Below, one piece after another: positions 1 to 8,364 of a stretch of DNA of 64,000 nucleotides. The DNA lies in the NCBI RefSeq assembly GCF_016765585.1, contig NZ_JAESWC010000023.1:16593-80592 (forward strand), read 5' to 3'. Within the stretch, counting starts at the first letter, position 1, and each line of letters begins with the position of its first letter. The notes below the pieces were generated by a model. That model had not been told where the DNA came from and made no database searches. It worked only from the letters and a program-made list of their open reading frames with translations. This stretch comes from Clostridium rhizosphaerae. GTDB lineage: Bacteria > Bacillota > Clostridia > Clostridiales > Clostridiaceae. A program made the position numbers and the translations under genes.

Positions 1-795
1 GTACTTATAACCTTTCATAAGCTGCTGTCTCGACCATTGTTCCCTGTCTATTATCTGTGCTACAACAGCTTTCAGATTATTAATTATTTCTTCCTCGCTT
101 AAGCCTAAAGTAACTTGATTAGATATTTGATATAAATCACCTTCTGCTTTAGAGCCTTCACCAAATAAACCTCTTATAGTCATACCCACCTGTCCAACTA
201 CATTTAAAATTCTTACCATTTCATTATTCATAGACAAAGCAGGCAAATGAAGCATTACAGATGCTCTAAGCCCTGTACCTATATTTGTAGGGCAAGCTGT
301 TAAATAACCTAACTTTTCATCAAACGCATAATCCAGCTTTTCTTCTAAAAGATTATCAAGTTTATTTGCTAAATCATAAGTCTCATCTAAATTAAACCCT
401 GAGGTTATACATTGAAGTCTGATATGATCCTCTTCATTAAGCATAATGCTTACAACTTCATCATTATCTAATATGAATGCTGACTTTTTATAATTTCCTA
501 ATAACTTGTGACTTATAAGATGTTTTTCATAATATGCTCTGTTAGTTAATTCTTCGTTCATCCAAAGATATTTACTTTTATAATTTTCTTCTGTATACGA
601 AGAGCTATAGAAAGCATCTTCAATATTTTTAACTATATCTTTTCCTGTCTCCTCTGATAATTTATCAGGAAACGGAATCTCTCTTAGATTTCTTGCAAGT
701 CTTATCCTGCTGCTTAAAACAACATTATAATTATCATCAGCTTTAATCCAATTTTTCATATATTCCTTAACCTCCTTTTCCCTTGGAAGCTTCAT
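1..795 (-). CDS. mcsB: McsB protein-arginine kinase (partial, C-terminus off window)
   Basis: This is the N-terminal 265 codons of the phosphagen-kinase-type protein arginine kinase. McsB marks proteins with phosphoarginine for ClpCP degradation and, with McsA, inactivates CtsR. The signature CPTNIGTGLRAS is visible in translation near 245-290. The ATG at 795 directly abuts the mcsA stop (TAA then ATG), which indicates translational coupling. The gene runs off the left edge, where clpC would be expected next in the usual ctsR-mcsA-mcsB-clpC order. Identity is firm from motif plus operon context. Confidence 0.95.
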   Translation of the reverse strand, partial: MKLPREKEVKEYMKNWIKADDNYNVVLSSRIRLARNLREIPFPDKLSEETGKDIVKNIEDAFYSSSYTEENYKSKYLWMNEELTNRAYYEKHLISHKLLGNYKKSAFILDNDEVVSIMLNEEDHIRLQCITSGFNLDETYDLANKLDNLLEEKLDYAFDEKLGYLTACPTNIGTGLRASVMLHLPALSMNNEMVRILNVVGQVGMTIRGLFGEGSKAEGDLYQISNQVTLGLSEEEIINNLKAVVAQIIDREQWSRQQLMKGYKY

Positions 796-1320
796 TTATT
801 CATTGTTTTGAAGAGATTTTATCTGATCTCTAATTTCTGCTGCCTTTTCATACTCTTCACTAGCTATAGCCTTCTGCAAGTCTTCCTTTAGCTTAGTAAG
901 ACGCCTTTTTTCAACTATTTCCTTACCCATCTTTTTAGGAAGCTTTCCAACATGCTCTATATTTCCTTGAACCTTTTTTATAACAGGATTTATACTTATA
1001 TTGAATTCCTCATAACACTTACTGCAGCCGAGAAGTCCATTCTTTTTAAACTCACTATAAGTTGTTCCACAATTCTTACATGTCAGATCACTGGTTTTAG
1101 TAATGTGCTGGGAAGGACTCATATAATCCATTAATCCGCTTAAGATACTTTGAAAAGTAAAAGCTGATCCAAGGCTATTACTGGCTTCACTATGAAAGCC
1201 ATTTAGTTCTTTTGCACATTGCTCGCATAATCTTAACTCTTGTTTTTTGCCATTTATTATCTGAGTCAGATAAACGTTAGCTTCATTTTTCTTACAGTTT
1301 TCACATTGCATATACTTCAC
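796..1320 (-). CDS. mcsA: McsA, zinc-binding activator of McsB
   Basis: A 174-aa protein with four CxxC pairs: C6/C9, C32/C35 and two more in roughly residues 80-103. These are followed by a C-terminal UVR motif (about 142-170, KLKEDLQKAI...AAEIRDQIK). McsA binds metal through these pairs and stimulates the McsB arginine kinase. It lies between ctsR and mcsB; mcsB starts on the base after its stop. Length and domain order fit the family. Confidence 0.95.
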   Translation of the reverse strand: MKYMQCENCKKNEANVYLTQIINGKKQELRLCEQCAKELNGFHSEASNSLGSAFTFQSILSGLMDYMSPSQHITKTSDLTCKNCGTTYSEFKKNGLLGCSKCYEEFNISINPVIKKVQGNIEHVGKLPKKMGKEIVEKRRLTKLKEDLQKAIASEEYEKAAEIRDQIKSLQNNE

Positions 1321-1374
1321 CTCAATTACAAAAGGAATTTAACTTCTTGGTAAATTATACCATAATATATTTTT

Positions 1375-1830
1375 TTAATAAATAATAGTGGCTGTCATTG
1401 CCTTTAATATATCCGCTCTTAGTTTGTTTTTGCTATCGATAACTCCTAAGGTTCTATCACTAATGGCAATCTTCATTAGGCCTGATTCTCTATGCGTTAT
1501 TATGTTTGCTTCAAGCAGTCCATTAATAACTTGAACTCCTCCCTCATAGGTTAAACTATTACCTATCTTTTCATTTATTGCTTCCAACAGAGATTTTTGA
1601 TGACCGAATTCAATTTTTTTAATTAAAATACAACCCCCTCCACCTCTTTTGCTCTCTATGTAGTAACCTTTGTCAATTGTAAATCTAGTGGTTAAAACAT
1701 AATTTATTTGTGAAGGAGCGCAGCTAAAATAACTTGCTAGCTCATTTCTTTGTATTTGTAATTCTTCTTCACTGCTTTCTTCAATAAGCTGCTTTAGAAA
1801 TTCTTCAATTATATCAGATAGTCTTGCCAT
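1375..1830 (-). CDS. ctsR: CtsR transcriptional repressor of class III heat-shock genes
   Basis: A 151-aa winged-helix repressor. The N-terminal DNA-binding domain carries the diagnostic glycine-rich wing (KRGGGGCILIKK, around residues 60-71). The C-terminal domain contains the conserved RDRTLG-like segment (here ISDRTLGVID), the region contacted by McsB in known CtsR proteins. It is the first gene of an operon with mcsA and mcsB. A perfect CtsR operator lies just upstream at 1865-1881, so the operon is autoregulated by inference. Confidence 0.96.
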   Translation of the reverse strand: MARLSDIIEEFLKQLIEESSEEELQIQRNELASYFSCAPSQINYVLTTRFTIDKGYYIESKRGGGGCILIKKIEFGHQKSLLEAINEKIGNSLTYEGGVQVINGLLEANIITHRESGLMKIAISDRTLGVIDSKNKLRADILKAMTATIIY

Positions 1831-1864
1831 AAATGCATCTCCTGTTTTATTTCAATGTTTCGAC

Positions 1865-1881
1865 TTTGACTTTCTTTGACC
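1865..1881 (-). promoter_or_regulatory. CtsR operator
   Basis: On the minus strand this reads GGTCAAAGAAAGTCAAA, a perfect match to the heptad direct-repeat consensus GGTCAAANANRGTCAAA. It sits between the -10 box and the ctsR start codon, so bound CtsR would block initiation. Confidence 0.93.
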
Positions 1882-1889
1882 TTAATTAA

Positions 1890-1918
1890 ATAATAGTATT
1901 TTAGTATTTTCTATTCAA
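1890..1918 (-). promoter_or_regulatory. SigA-type promoter of the ctsR operon
   Basis: Minus-strand TTGAAT (-35, 1913-1918), a 17-bp spacer and TATTAT (-10, 1890-1895), positioned directly upstream of the CtsR box. It is the only good promoter match in this gap. Confidence 0.75.
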
Positions 1919-2017
1919 CATCTAAAATATTCATTTTTAAATCAATAAACAATATTAGGCGCTAATATCTCTTTATTATTAATTATCTCTCACTTTTTCT
2001 TATTTTACATATAAATT

Positions 2018-2045
2018 AAAGGACAGAAGCTAACATCTGTCCTTT
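2018..2045 (-). terminator. Rho-independent terminator after the 256-aa gene
   Basis: A perfect 10-bp stem (AAAGGACAGA / TCTGTCCTTT) with an 8-nt loop. It lies 13 bp past the stop of the gene at 2058-2828 and is followed on the minus strand by a T-rich tract. Confidence 0.7.
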
Positions 2046-2057
2046 GATTTACAATAT

Positions 2058-2828
2058 TTATATTTCTTCATCTTCAAAATCTATTTCTCTAATACTATAA
2101 ACATTTTTTATTGTAAAGGTAGCAAGCTTTCTATAAATATCTCTAGCTTGATCCATAGTAATTCCTGAAGCTATAACTTCTTTTACTATTATCGGATTTA
2201 CTCTTTCAAAAGCACCTGCAATTTCTGCCGCTCTTACCTTTATATTAGAAGGTCTTTGATTCATATCTATATTTCTTAATGTAAACATAACTACCGCTCT
2301 TACAATAGCATCTCTTCTATTCTCATCAATAGTCTGAAGCTTATTAAATAAGTTGCCCCGCTGACCTATAAGTTTTGTTATATTATCTGCCTTTTGATTT
2401 AAACCATCAAGTTGTTCTTCCTTAAGAATATTAAGTACAAAAACTATGATGCTTCTAAGTATCTGGTTAATACGATATTCTGGGACCCCATGGTATCTCA
2501 TAGTATTAAATATCCAAGAATTAGTTCTTTTTAGTTCATTAATAAGAGATAAGCTAGTTGCTTCTATAGTTCCAGGAAATCTTGAGTAATTGTTTGCCGT
2601 ATAAGTAACGACAGTCTTAAAAATATTTTGTGTAACATTTGTGTTAAGGCCATGTCTTTGAAGTTCCTGATATAAGTTTGTAAATTGAGTGTTAACCAAA
2701 TTAATAATTCTATTAACGTCCTGCATCGGTTGTCTCATAAAGTCATAATCAAATTCTTCTTTTTCAATAAACTCATCATCTTCTACTATTATTGGCAATT
2801 TAGTCAGCTGGTCTGCATAAATGCGCAT
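2058..2828 (-). CDS. Conserved hypothetical protein, 256 aa
   Basis: I do not recognise a family. The protein is soluble and alpha-helical by eye, with an acidic N-terminus (residues 14-28) and C-terminal DFEDEEI, no signal peptide and no membrane span. It has repeated basic/hydrophobic helices but no catalytic motif I can name. It is monocistronic, with its own terminator downstream and the plsC gene upstream in the same direction. The start ATG has an AGGAGGGG-type ribosome binding site. A Clostridium-restricted protein is likely. Confidence 0.75.
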   Translation of the reverse strand: MRIYADQLTKLPIIVEDDEFIEKEEFDYDFMRQPMQDVNRIINLVNTQFTNLYQELQRHGLNTNVTQNIFKTVVTYTANNYSRFPGTIEATSLSLINELKRTNSWIFNTMRYHGVPEYRINQILRSIIVFVLNILKEEQLDGLNQKADNITKLIGQRGNLFNKLQTIDENRRDAIVRAVVMFTLRNIDMNQRPSNIKVRAAEIAGAFERVNPIIVKEVIASGITMDQARDIYRKLATFTIKNVYSIREIDFEDEEI

Positions 2829-2925
2829 TTTACCCCTCCTAAAACATCTACATTAACTAATATATGATTTGTTTTTCAAAAGGGTTATACTAAATACACA
2901 CTATTTATTTTGTTATTTGATAGAG

Positions 2926-3642
2926 TTATTTTTCAAGAGTTGCTTTTATTAAATTCTGTACCCTATTTGGAAGTTCTTTTGACTCTTCTTTTGAAAGTTC
3001 TGAAGTAATAATTGGTTCTAATATATTTACTGTAACCTTTGCAGGCATAATTATAAGACTTTTCTTTCCCATAATTTTATAAGAACCATCAATGGCAACA
3101 GGAACAACTGGAACACCGCTTTTTAAAGCAAGCTTAAAACTCCCTGCCTTAAACTCCCCCATTTGTTCTCCGCCGCTTCTTGTACCTTCGGGAAAAACAA
3201 CCATGGAATAGCCTTCTTTTAAATATTGTGCTCCCTCGTTTATACAGCTTATTGACTGTCTTATATCCTTTCTATCCATAAACACACATTTCATCTGCCT
3301 CATCCAGGATACCACCATAGGCATTTTTGTAAGCTCAATCTTAGCTATAAAACCTTTAGGTCTATTTACATAAGTCATAAGTATAGGAATATCAAAATTA
3401 CTTTGATGATTGCTTACATATAATACAGGACCTTCTGGCAAGTTTTCTTCACCAATTACTTTAATTTTAGAACCGCTTAGACTTATAAGCAGCCTTGTCC
3501 AAAGACTTGTCGCCTTATGTACAACTTTAATTCTTTCTTCATTTTTGTTTTGTTTATCTAAAAGCTTTGCCCATAATAAAGCAGGCATGCTTAAAATTAA
3601 AGATATCCAAAACCAAATGAACCATATAATTGTTCTTAACAT
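2926..3642 (-). CDS. plsC: 1-acyl-sn-glycerol-3-phosphate acyltransferase (PlsC family)
   Basis: Transfers an acyl chain to lysophosphatidic acid in membrane phospholipid synthesis. Both family motifs are present: NHQSNFD (HX4D catalytic dyad, near residues 82-88 counted from the upstream ATG) and FPEGTRS (about 154-160). There is an N-terminal membrane anchor. The longest frame starts at 3654, but GGAGGA lies inside its first codons and points to the ATG at 3642. The divergent GNAT gene begins about 110 bp away. Confidence 0.93.
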   Translation of the reverse strand: MLRTIIWFIWFWISLILSMPALLWAKLLDKQNKNEERIKVVHKATSLWTRLLISLSGSKIKVIGEENLPEGPVLYVSNHQSNFDIPILMTYVNRPKGFIAKIELTKMPMVVSWMRQMKCVFMDRKDIRQSISCINEGAQYLKEGYSMVVFPEGTRSGGEQMGEFKAGSFKLALKSGVPVVPVAIDGSYKIMGKKSLIIMPAKVTVNILEPIITSELSKEESKELPNRVQNLIKATLEK

Positions 3643-3755
3643 AACATCCTCCATTTTTACTATTTAATGTGCTTATTATATCATATTTTTTGACTTTGAT
3701 AAATTTTCCTGTAATGTTATAATAACAACAAAAGTTATAAATAGGAGGATTTGTC

Positions 3756-4610
3756 ATGATTGAACTTAGAAGAATAACACCTGAAGATTACGATGATATA
3801 GTTGATATATCGAAAAGTATTTGGGAAGGTTCAGATTATCTTCCTAAACTTTTTCATAAGTGGGTTAATGATGAAGGTTATTTTCTTGGTGCGGTTGATA
3901 CTGAAAAAAATAAAGTTATTGGTGTTGGAAAATTTTCTATCCTACACGATAATGCTGGATGGCTTGAAGGTCTAAGAACACATGTTGATTACAGAGGCAG
4001 GAAAATTGCCAGACTTCTAAGTGAAAAGCTCATTGAAATATCTAAAGATTATCTGCAAGAAGGTAAAATAAATAAAATAGGTTTTGCTACTTACATAGAT
4101 TCTATAGAAAGTATTACGCTTATGCAAAAGTTAGGTTTTAAACTAGAAAAAAAGCTGTATCTTATTAATAAAGAATATGATAATTTAGATTCTAATCTCT
4201 CCTTGTGTGATTTTAAAGTTGAGTCATGGAAATTAACTTATGAAGAATTTACAAATCTTAATTATATAGAAAAAAGAGATGGCCTTCTGGACTTAGCCTT
4301 TGTATTCCAAAAGCCCACATTAGAACTGTATGATGAGCTAATTGAAAATGAAAGTTTTATAATTATAAATGGTTATAAAGGTATTATTAAGCTTAAAAAC
4401 GAGCCATATTTTGCAGTTGAAGGTGATAGCTTTGATGGAATAAATACCTTTATGAATTACTGCTTGTTAAAATATAAAAATAAAGATTTATCTGCTCCAT
4501 TTACAACATTAACTGAACAAGATAAAACTATAATTACAAAATTAAAGCAGTCAGGTTTTATATCATGGAGTGGCTGGCAGCTGGACTATTTATATTTTTT
4601 ATACAAATAA
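3756..4610 (+). CDS. GNAT N-acetyltransferase, 284 aa
   Basis: The N-terminal half (about 1-140) has the GNAT fold: an acetyl-CoA loop resembling HVDYRGRKIARLLSE and a following helix containing IESITLMQKLGFKLEKK. The C-terminal half is a second, divergent domain with no clear motif. AGGAGG precedes the ATG. It is one of the few plus-strand genes, divergent from plsC, and it ends in a hairpin shared with the convergent gene. The substrate cannot be told from sequence. Confidence 0.85.
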   Translation: MIELRRITPEDYDDIVDISKSIWEGSDYLPKLFHKWVNDEGYFLGAVDTEKNKVIGVGKFSILHDNAGWLEGLRTHVDYRGRKIARLLSEKLIEISKDYLQEGKINKIGFATYIDSIESITLMQKLGFKLEKKLYLINKEYDNLDSNLSLCDFKVESWKLTYEEFTNLNYIEKRDGLLDLAFVFQKPTLELYDELIENESFIIINGYKGIIKLKNEPYFAVEGDSFDGINTFMNYCLLKYKNKDLSAPFTTLTEQDKTIITKLKQSGFISWSGWQLDYLYFLYK

Positions 4611-4613
4611 AAA

Positions 4614-4636
4614 TACGGATGATGTTATCATCCGTA
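4614..4636. terminator. Bidirectional terminator between convergent genes
   Basis: A perfect 10-bp stem (TACGGATGAT / ATCATCCGTA) with a 3-nt loop, bounded by A-rich and T-rich flanks. It lies between the stops of the plus-strand GNAT gene and the minus-strand 216-aa gene. Confidence 0.85.
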
Positions 4637-4642
4637 CAAAAT

Positions 4643-5293
4643 TTATACTTCTCTTAGACTGTTAAGAGCCTCCTCTATCTCATCTTTGGGGAGGTTTCCT
4701 TTTTCAAGCTCCTCTTCCGTTTTATCTAAAAGCCTTTTATAAAAACTTATTCCCAAGTTAACTATATCTTTACTATTATTAGAATCCTCCAGAAGCTCAT
4801 AAAATATATCTTCTGCTTTATCATATTTTTTAGCTATTTCATAATACTGAAAAAGCAATTTCTTGCTTTCAAAGGGTATCTCATACTGATTTATATCATT
4901 AAGTATTGACTCTATATTTTCCTCGCACTGATCCAACAAGTCAGAATCCTTTAAAAGAGCATTTGAATAAATATTAACGCTTTTTAAATTTAAATTAAAG
5001 GCTTTCATAACATCTCCTTCAGCCTTAAATATATCGCCATCAAGCTTTAAAAGTTCAGCAAGTATTAATAGCTTTCCCCCTTCAGTAGATTCATAGGAGG
5101 CCACAAAATTCATCAGATCGTTATAGGAAAGACTTTCAGCCAGCTCTTGATTTAAACCTAATAGCTGCTTAAAAGCTTCACCTATAATCTCATGGCTTTC
5201 TTCAAATTGTTGTTCTCTATTTAACTCAAAAATCTTTGCTATTGTTTCTGACAATTGTTTCATCTTTGTTTTAAAATAATCGTTTTTTATCAT
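4643..5293 (-). CDS. DUF6483-like helical repeat protein
   Basis: A 216-aa all-helical acidic protein with TPR-like periodicity: repeated AFNLNLKSVNIYSNAL and YEIAKKYDKAEDIFYELL helices. It has no signal peptide or transmembrane segment. It resembles the clostridial DUF6483 family of unknown function. It follows the amidotransferase-like gene with a 24-bp gap and is probably co-transcribed with it. Confidence 0.7.
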   Translation of the reverse strand: MIKNDYFKTKMKQLSETIAKIFELNREQQFEESHEIIGEAFKQLLGLNQELAESLSYNDLMNFVASYESTEGGKLLILAELLKLDGDIFKAEGDVMKAFNLNLKSVNIYSNALLKDSDLLDQCEENIESILNDINQYEIPFESKKLLFQYYEIAKKYDKAEDIFYELLEDSNNSKDIVNLGISFYKRLLDKTEEELEKGNLPKDEIEEALNSLREV

Positions 5294-5316
5294 ATGTAAT
5301 CTTCACTCCTTCATCG

Positions 5317-6048
5317 TTATAGAGTTTTCGAGGATTCCTTAATTAATCTTTCAAAAAGTCTTCTCATAATCTCATTTGTAGCTGCCATCATCTCCGGATG
5401 CCACTGAACAGCCATAACAAAAGCCTTATCTTCCATCTCTATAGCTTCGACAGCACCATCCTTTGCTCTTGCTGTAACTTTAAAATCCTTGGCTATATCT
5501 TTTAGAACCTGATGATGAAAACTATTTACATAAGTATTTCCCTCTGTAATTTCATACAGCTTGCTTCCTTTCTCAACTTCTATTATATGAGTAGCCACAT
5601 CTGGCTTTGCATTTTGCGAATGTTTTACAAAACAGCCTGGCATGTAGGATAAATCTTGATATAATGTTCCGCCAAAGGTTACATTAAGTATTTGAGCACC
5701 TTTGCATATACCTAGTATCGGTTTATTTAAACCAACAGCTGCTTTAATTGCCTTTATTGTAAAATCATCTACAAGAGGGTGAATAAATCCTAAATTTTCT
5801 CTTGGTTCATCACCGTAAAGCAAAGGATTAACATCATATCCTCCAGAAATTATAATTCCATCTAAAATACTTATTTGTTTATCTATTATCTCATTATCCA
5901 GAAGAGGAGGAATTATTACAGGAACTCCTCCTGCCATATGTACAGCTTTGATATAGTCATTATTAACATAGGACCTTTCCGAACCTGCAAAAATATCATT
6001 TTCAATTAAAAGTAAGTTTCCTAAAATACCTATTACAGGCTTTTTCAT
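5317..6048 (-). CDS. Gamma-glutamyl-gamma-aminobutyrate hydrolase family (peptidase C26, PuuD-like)
   Basis: A 243-aa class-I glutamine amidotransferase-like hydrolase. Visible are the nucleophile elbow GICKGAQ (Cys near residue 117), the oxyanion region PLLYGDEP and IISGGYDVNP, and the catalytic HPE in QWHPEMM near the C-terminus. Members cleave gamma-glutamyl amides such as gamma-Glu-GABA in putrescine breakdown. No other Puu genes are nearby, so the exact substrate is unknown. It is 25 bp downstream of a GNAT gene and likely in one operon with it. Confidence 0.9.
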   Translation of the reverse strand: MKKPVIGILGNLLLIENDIFAGSERSYVNNDYIKAVHMAGGVPVIIPPLLDNEIIDKQISILDGIIISGGYDVNPLLYGDEPRENLGFIHPLVDDFTIKAIKAAVGLNKPILGICKGAQILNVTFGGTLYQDLSYMPGCFVKHSQNAKPDVATHIIEVEKGSKLYEITEGNTYVNSFHHQVLKDIAKDFKVTARAKDGAVEAIEMEDKAFVMAVQWHPEMMAATNEIMRRLFERLIKESSKTL

Positions 6049-6072
6049 AAACCTTCCCTCCTAAAAAACTAT

Positions 6073-6618
6073 TTATAGTAATAAAGCCATCGCATAACTA
6101 TTTGTAAATGTACCATCAGCCAGTTTCTTATCCTTTATAAAAGTACCTTCAACCTCAAAGCCCATTTTTGTATAAAGGCTAATACCTCTATAATTTTTTG
6201 TATCAACTTCAAGAGTTATTCTTAAAAATCCATTATCTTTTGTCCAATTTATAGCTGCCTTCATAAGTCTTGTTCCAATCCCTATGCCCCAAAACTCTTT
6301 AGCTAAGGCGATTCCAAGAATTCTAGAATGTATCAGCCTTTTGCGGCTGCTTCCATGAAGTCCGCAGGTCCCTGCTATTTTACCATCAACCTCTGCGATA
6401 ATAAACAGTTCTCTATCATTGCTTAATTTATCTTCCAAAAACTCTCTTTCCTTTTCTAAAGTCATGGTAAATTCATCCGGCTCTCTTAAAAGGAAGGTAG
6501 TTTCATTATCTATTTTTCTAATAAGCTCAATAAGCTCTTCTGCATCATCTACTCCTGCGCTTCTTATTACAATATTCTTATCCTTACACATATATTTTAT
6601 TTCTTCAAAACTTCCCAT
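6073..6618 (-). CDS. GNAT N-acetyltransferase, 181 aa
   Basis: A typical single-domain GNAT. The acetyl-CoA pyrophosphate loop is in EFWGIGIGTRLMKAA (about 109-123) and the C-terminal beta-bulge motif is GISLYTKMGFEVEG. It resembles the RimI/YhhY-type proteins that act on small molecules or protein N-termini. First gene of a probable three-gene minus-strand operon (6618 down to 4643). Confidence 0.9.
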   Translation of the reverse strand: MGSFEEIKYMCKDKNIVIRSAGVDDAEELIELIRKIDNETTFLLREPDEFTMTLEKEREFLEDKLSNDRELFIIAEVDGKIAGTCGLHGSSRKRLIHSRILGIALAKEFWGIGIGTRLMKAAINWTKDNGFLRITLEVDTKNYRGISLYTKMGFEVEGTFIKDKKLADGTFTNSYAMALLL

Positions 6619-6766
6619 TATATTCCCCCCGATTAATTTAATGTATAAATTATACCATAAATTCCAATATGTTTATCAATATATCAATTAACTATGGGTA
6701 AACTATATTTGTGCACCTCCCTAGCACAATTTTTATTTTTCGAAAAAGATTGAAAAGGAGAAAACT

Positions 6767-6964
6767 ATGAGCGATAAAAATTTGCAGGAAACAAAATTAT
6801 TAAATGAGCAAGCAAAAGCTAATTCTACACCTGACGGGAAATCAAAGATAAGTCTAACTCAGGGCGTTACTGAAGCTGACTTTAGCAGCAGCGTTAACAG
6901 CTTGAATTTAGAAGAAGCAAAAAAGCTGAATCAACAGTCAAAAGCTAATAAAGGTCTTCAATAA
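6767..6964 (+). CDS. Gamma-type SASP-like small protein
   Basis: A 65-aa hydrophilic protein rich in N, Q, K, S and A. It has an internal repeat: ETKLLNEQAKANST near the N-terminus and EAKKLNQQSKANKG near the C-terminus. This resembles the QVRKQNQQS repeats of gamma-type small acid-soluble spore proteins, which serve as amino-acid stores in spores. AAGGAG precedes the ATG and a strong terminator follows the stop. A sporulation (SigG) promoter would be expected, but I could not find a convincing one. Confidence 0.65.
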   Translation: MSDKNLQETKLLNEQAKANSTPDGKSKISLTQGVTEADFSSSVNSLNLEEAKKLNQQSKANKGLQ

Positions 6965-6980
6965 GTAAACTTAAACTAAA

Positions 6981-7025
6981 AAACTCTAGTAAAAAGTACA
7001 AGATTTATACTTTTTACTAGAGTTT
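6981..7025 (+). terminator. Strong terminator after the SASP-like gene
   Basis: An 18-bp perfect stem (AAACTCTAGTAAAAAGTA and its complement) with a 9-nt loop, followed by a T-rich tract on the plus strand. Confidence 0.9.
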
Positions 7026-7094
7026 TTATTTGCCTAAACGTTAAAGATCAATTGCTTGTTCTTTTAAACACTTAAGATTATTTTCATAAAAATC

Positions 7095-7360
7095 ATGTCC
7101 GAAATACCGGTGCCCTTATTTTGACACCTATCTCTCGATAGGTGGGTATCCTCACAGATCATTCAATCGCTCTCAATGCCGTTAAAGGACTCACAGGTGA
7201 GTACATTTATCTATCTAAATATCGGATTCCCTTGGCTTTAATGTAGGTTCAAAAGAAGAGCTTAGCGCATATTCCAGAACACATGATTTATATAACACAG
7301 TAGGTTGTTCCCTTCTGTGATTTATATAATATCACAAATAATTTTATGATACAAGGGGGC
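7095..7360. other. Gene-free segment with strong hairpins; possible structured RNA
   Basis: About 350 bp between the SASP-like terminator and the deacetylase holds no credible protein. It is richer in G+C than other gaps. It contains a perfect 8-bp hairpin CACCTATC-TCTC-GATAGGTG enclosed by an ATACC/GGTAT pairing, a palindrome ACTCACAGGTGAGT, and a twice-repeated GATTTATATAA next to a CACAG/CTGTG hairpin (7280-7335). A strong AGGGGG site precedes a six-codon ORF at 7364-7384. It could be an sRNA, a leader or a remnant; strand and class are unresolved. Confidence 0.3.
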
Positions 7361-7388
7361 TATTATGGCAATTAATACAATATAGATC

Positions 7389-8336
7389 TTATTTAGTAAA
7401 CTGACAAGTATATGAATCTTTTGTCAGCGTATCAAAACTATACCCCATTGCCTTAAGTCCTTCAATTATGTTAGACAAAGCATCAGCAGTGGTTGTCTTA
7501 GCAGCGCTTTCATGCATAAGCACTATAGCCTTTTGTTTGCCTTTTGCTCCATTTAGTACATTTTTAATTATTGTGTCCTTAGAAAGAGTAGCTGCTGAAG
7601 CATCTGAAGAAGATACATTCCAATCAAAATATTGGTATCCCAGCTCCTTCATTTTAGGTATAAGCTGTTTTCCCATGAACTCTTTGCCACTGTATCTCCA
7701 GCTTACCTGATTGTTTGACCCTCCTGGAAATCTTAGTATATTAGGTCGTATACCCGCAGCTTCATATATAAAATCGTTTAGTTTATTTGTGTCAGCTATA
7801 TAATTATCAACAGAAGAATAAACATAAGCGTAATTATGAGAAGCAGTATGATTACCGATAGAATGCCCTTCCGAAGCCATTCTCTTCAGCATTTGCCTTT
7901 GAAACTCCCTATTTTCAGGTTTATCCATTATATTAGGAAAAAAGGTGGCTTTAATATTATATTTCTTTAAGGTATCCAAAATTTTCACTGTATTGTTAGA
8001 CATAGCATCATCAAAAGTTAAGTATACAATTTTATCTGCTTTGCCCGGAGTTTCTGTAGGCTTTTTGTCCGGCTTTGTTTCAGTCGCAGTAACCACCGGC
8101 TTACTATTTTGTTCTATTTTTTGCTCTACTTTTTCTTCTTTGCTTGTACTAATCTTTTCATCAATCATTTTATTAACCTCTGACTGAGAACTTTGACTTT
8201 GCACATTTTGCTCTTCATTAGTTGCCAACACTTTATTATTCTCTACTTTAGGCTTGTCCCCTGCTTTGCTGCAACCGCTAAATATACACACAATCATAGA
8301 TATTACTATAGTTACTAAAAATAACTTTTTAACCAA
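7389..8336 (-). CDS. Polysaccharide deacetylase lipoprotein (PgdA-like)
   Basis: An extracytoplasmic NodB-domain enzyme, probably a peptidoglycan N-acetylglucosamine deacetylase. NodB motifs occur in order: TFDDAM, the metal-binding GNHTASH (HxxxH), RFPGGSNN, the DWNVSSSDA region and LMHESAAKT. A Thr/Lys/Glu-rich linker precedes the domain. The longest frame starts at 8372, but AAGGGGG lies inside it. A TTG start at 8336 gives a clean lipoprotein signal (VKKLFLV...IFSGC) and removes the overlap with the HAD gene upstream. Confidence 0.88.
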   Translation of the reverse strand: MVKKLFLVTIVISMIVCIFSGCSKAGDKPKVENNKVLATNEEQNVQSQSSQSEVNKMIDEKISTSKEEKVEQKIEQNSKPVVTATETKPDKKPTETPGKADKIVYLTFDDAMSNNTVKILDTLKKYNIKATFFPNIMDKPENREFQRQMLKRMASEGHSIGNHTASHNYAYVYSSVDNYIADTNKLNDFIYEAAGIRPNILRFPGGSNNQVSWRYSGKEFMGKQLIPKMKELGYQYFDWNVSSSDASAATLSKDTIIKNVLNGAKGKQKAIVLMHESAAKTTTADALSNIIEGLKAMGYSFDTLTKDSYTCQFTK

Positions 8337-8364
8337 GACCCATTCCCCCTTAAAATAAAATCTA

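Noticed and set aside
7095..7345. 6S RNA, T-box or a known riboswitch
   Set aside because: I tried to fit the hairpins to these classes and none matched at its defining motifs; kept only as unresolved structure.
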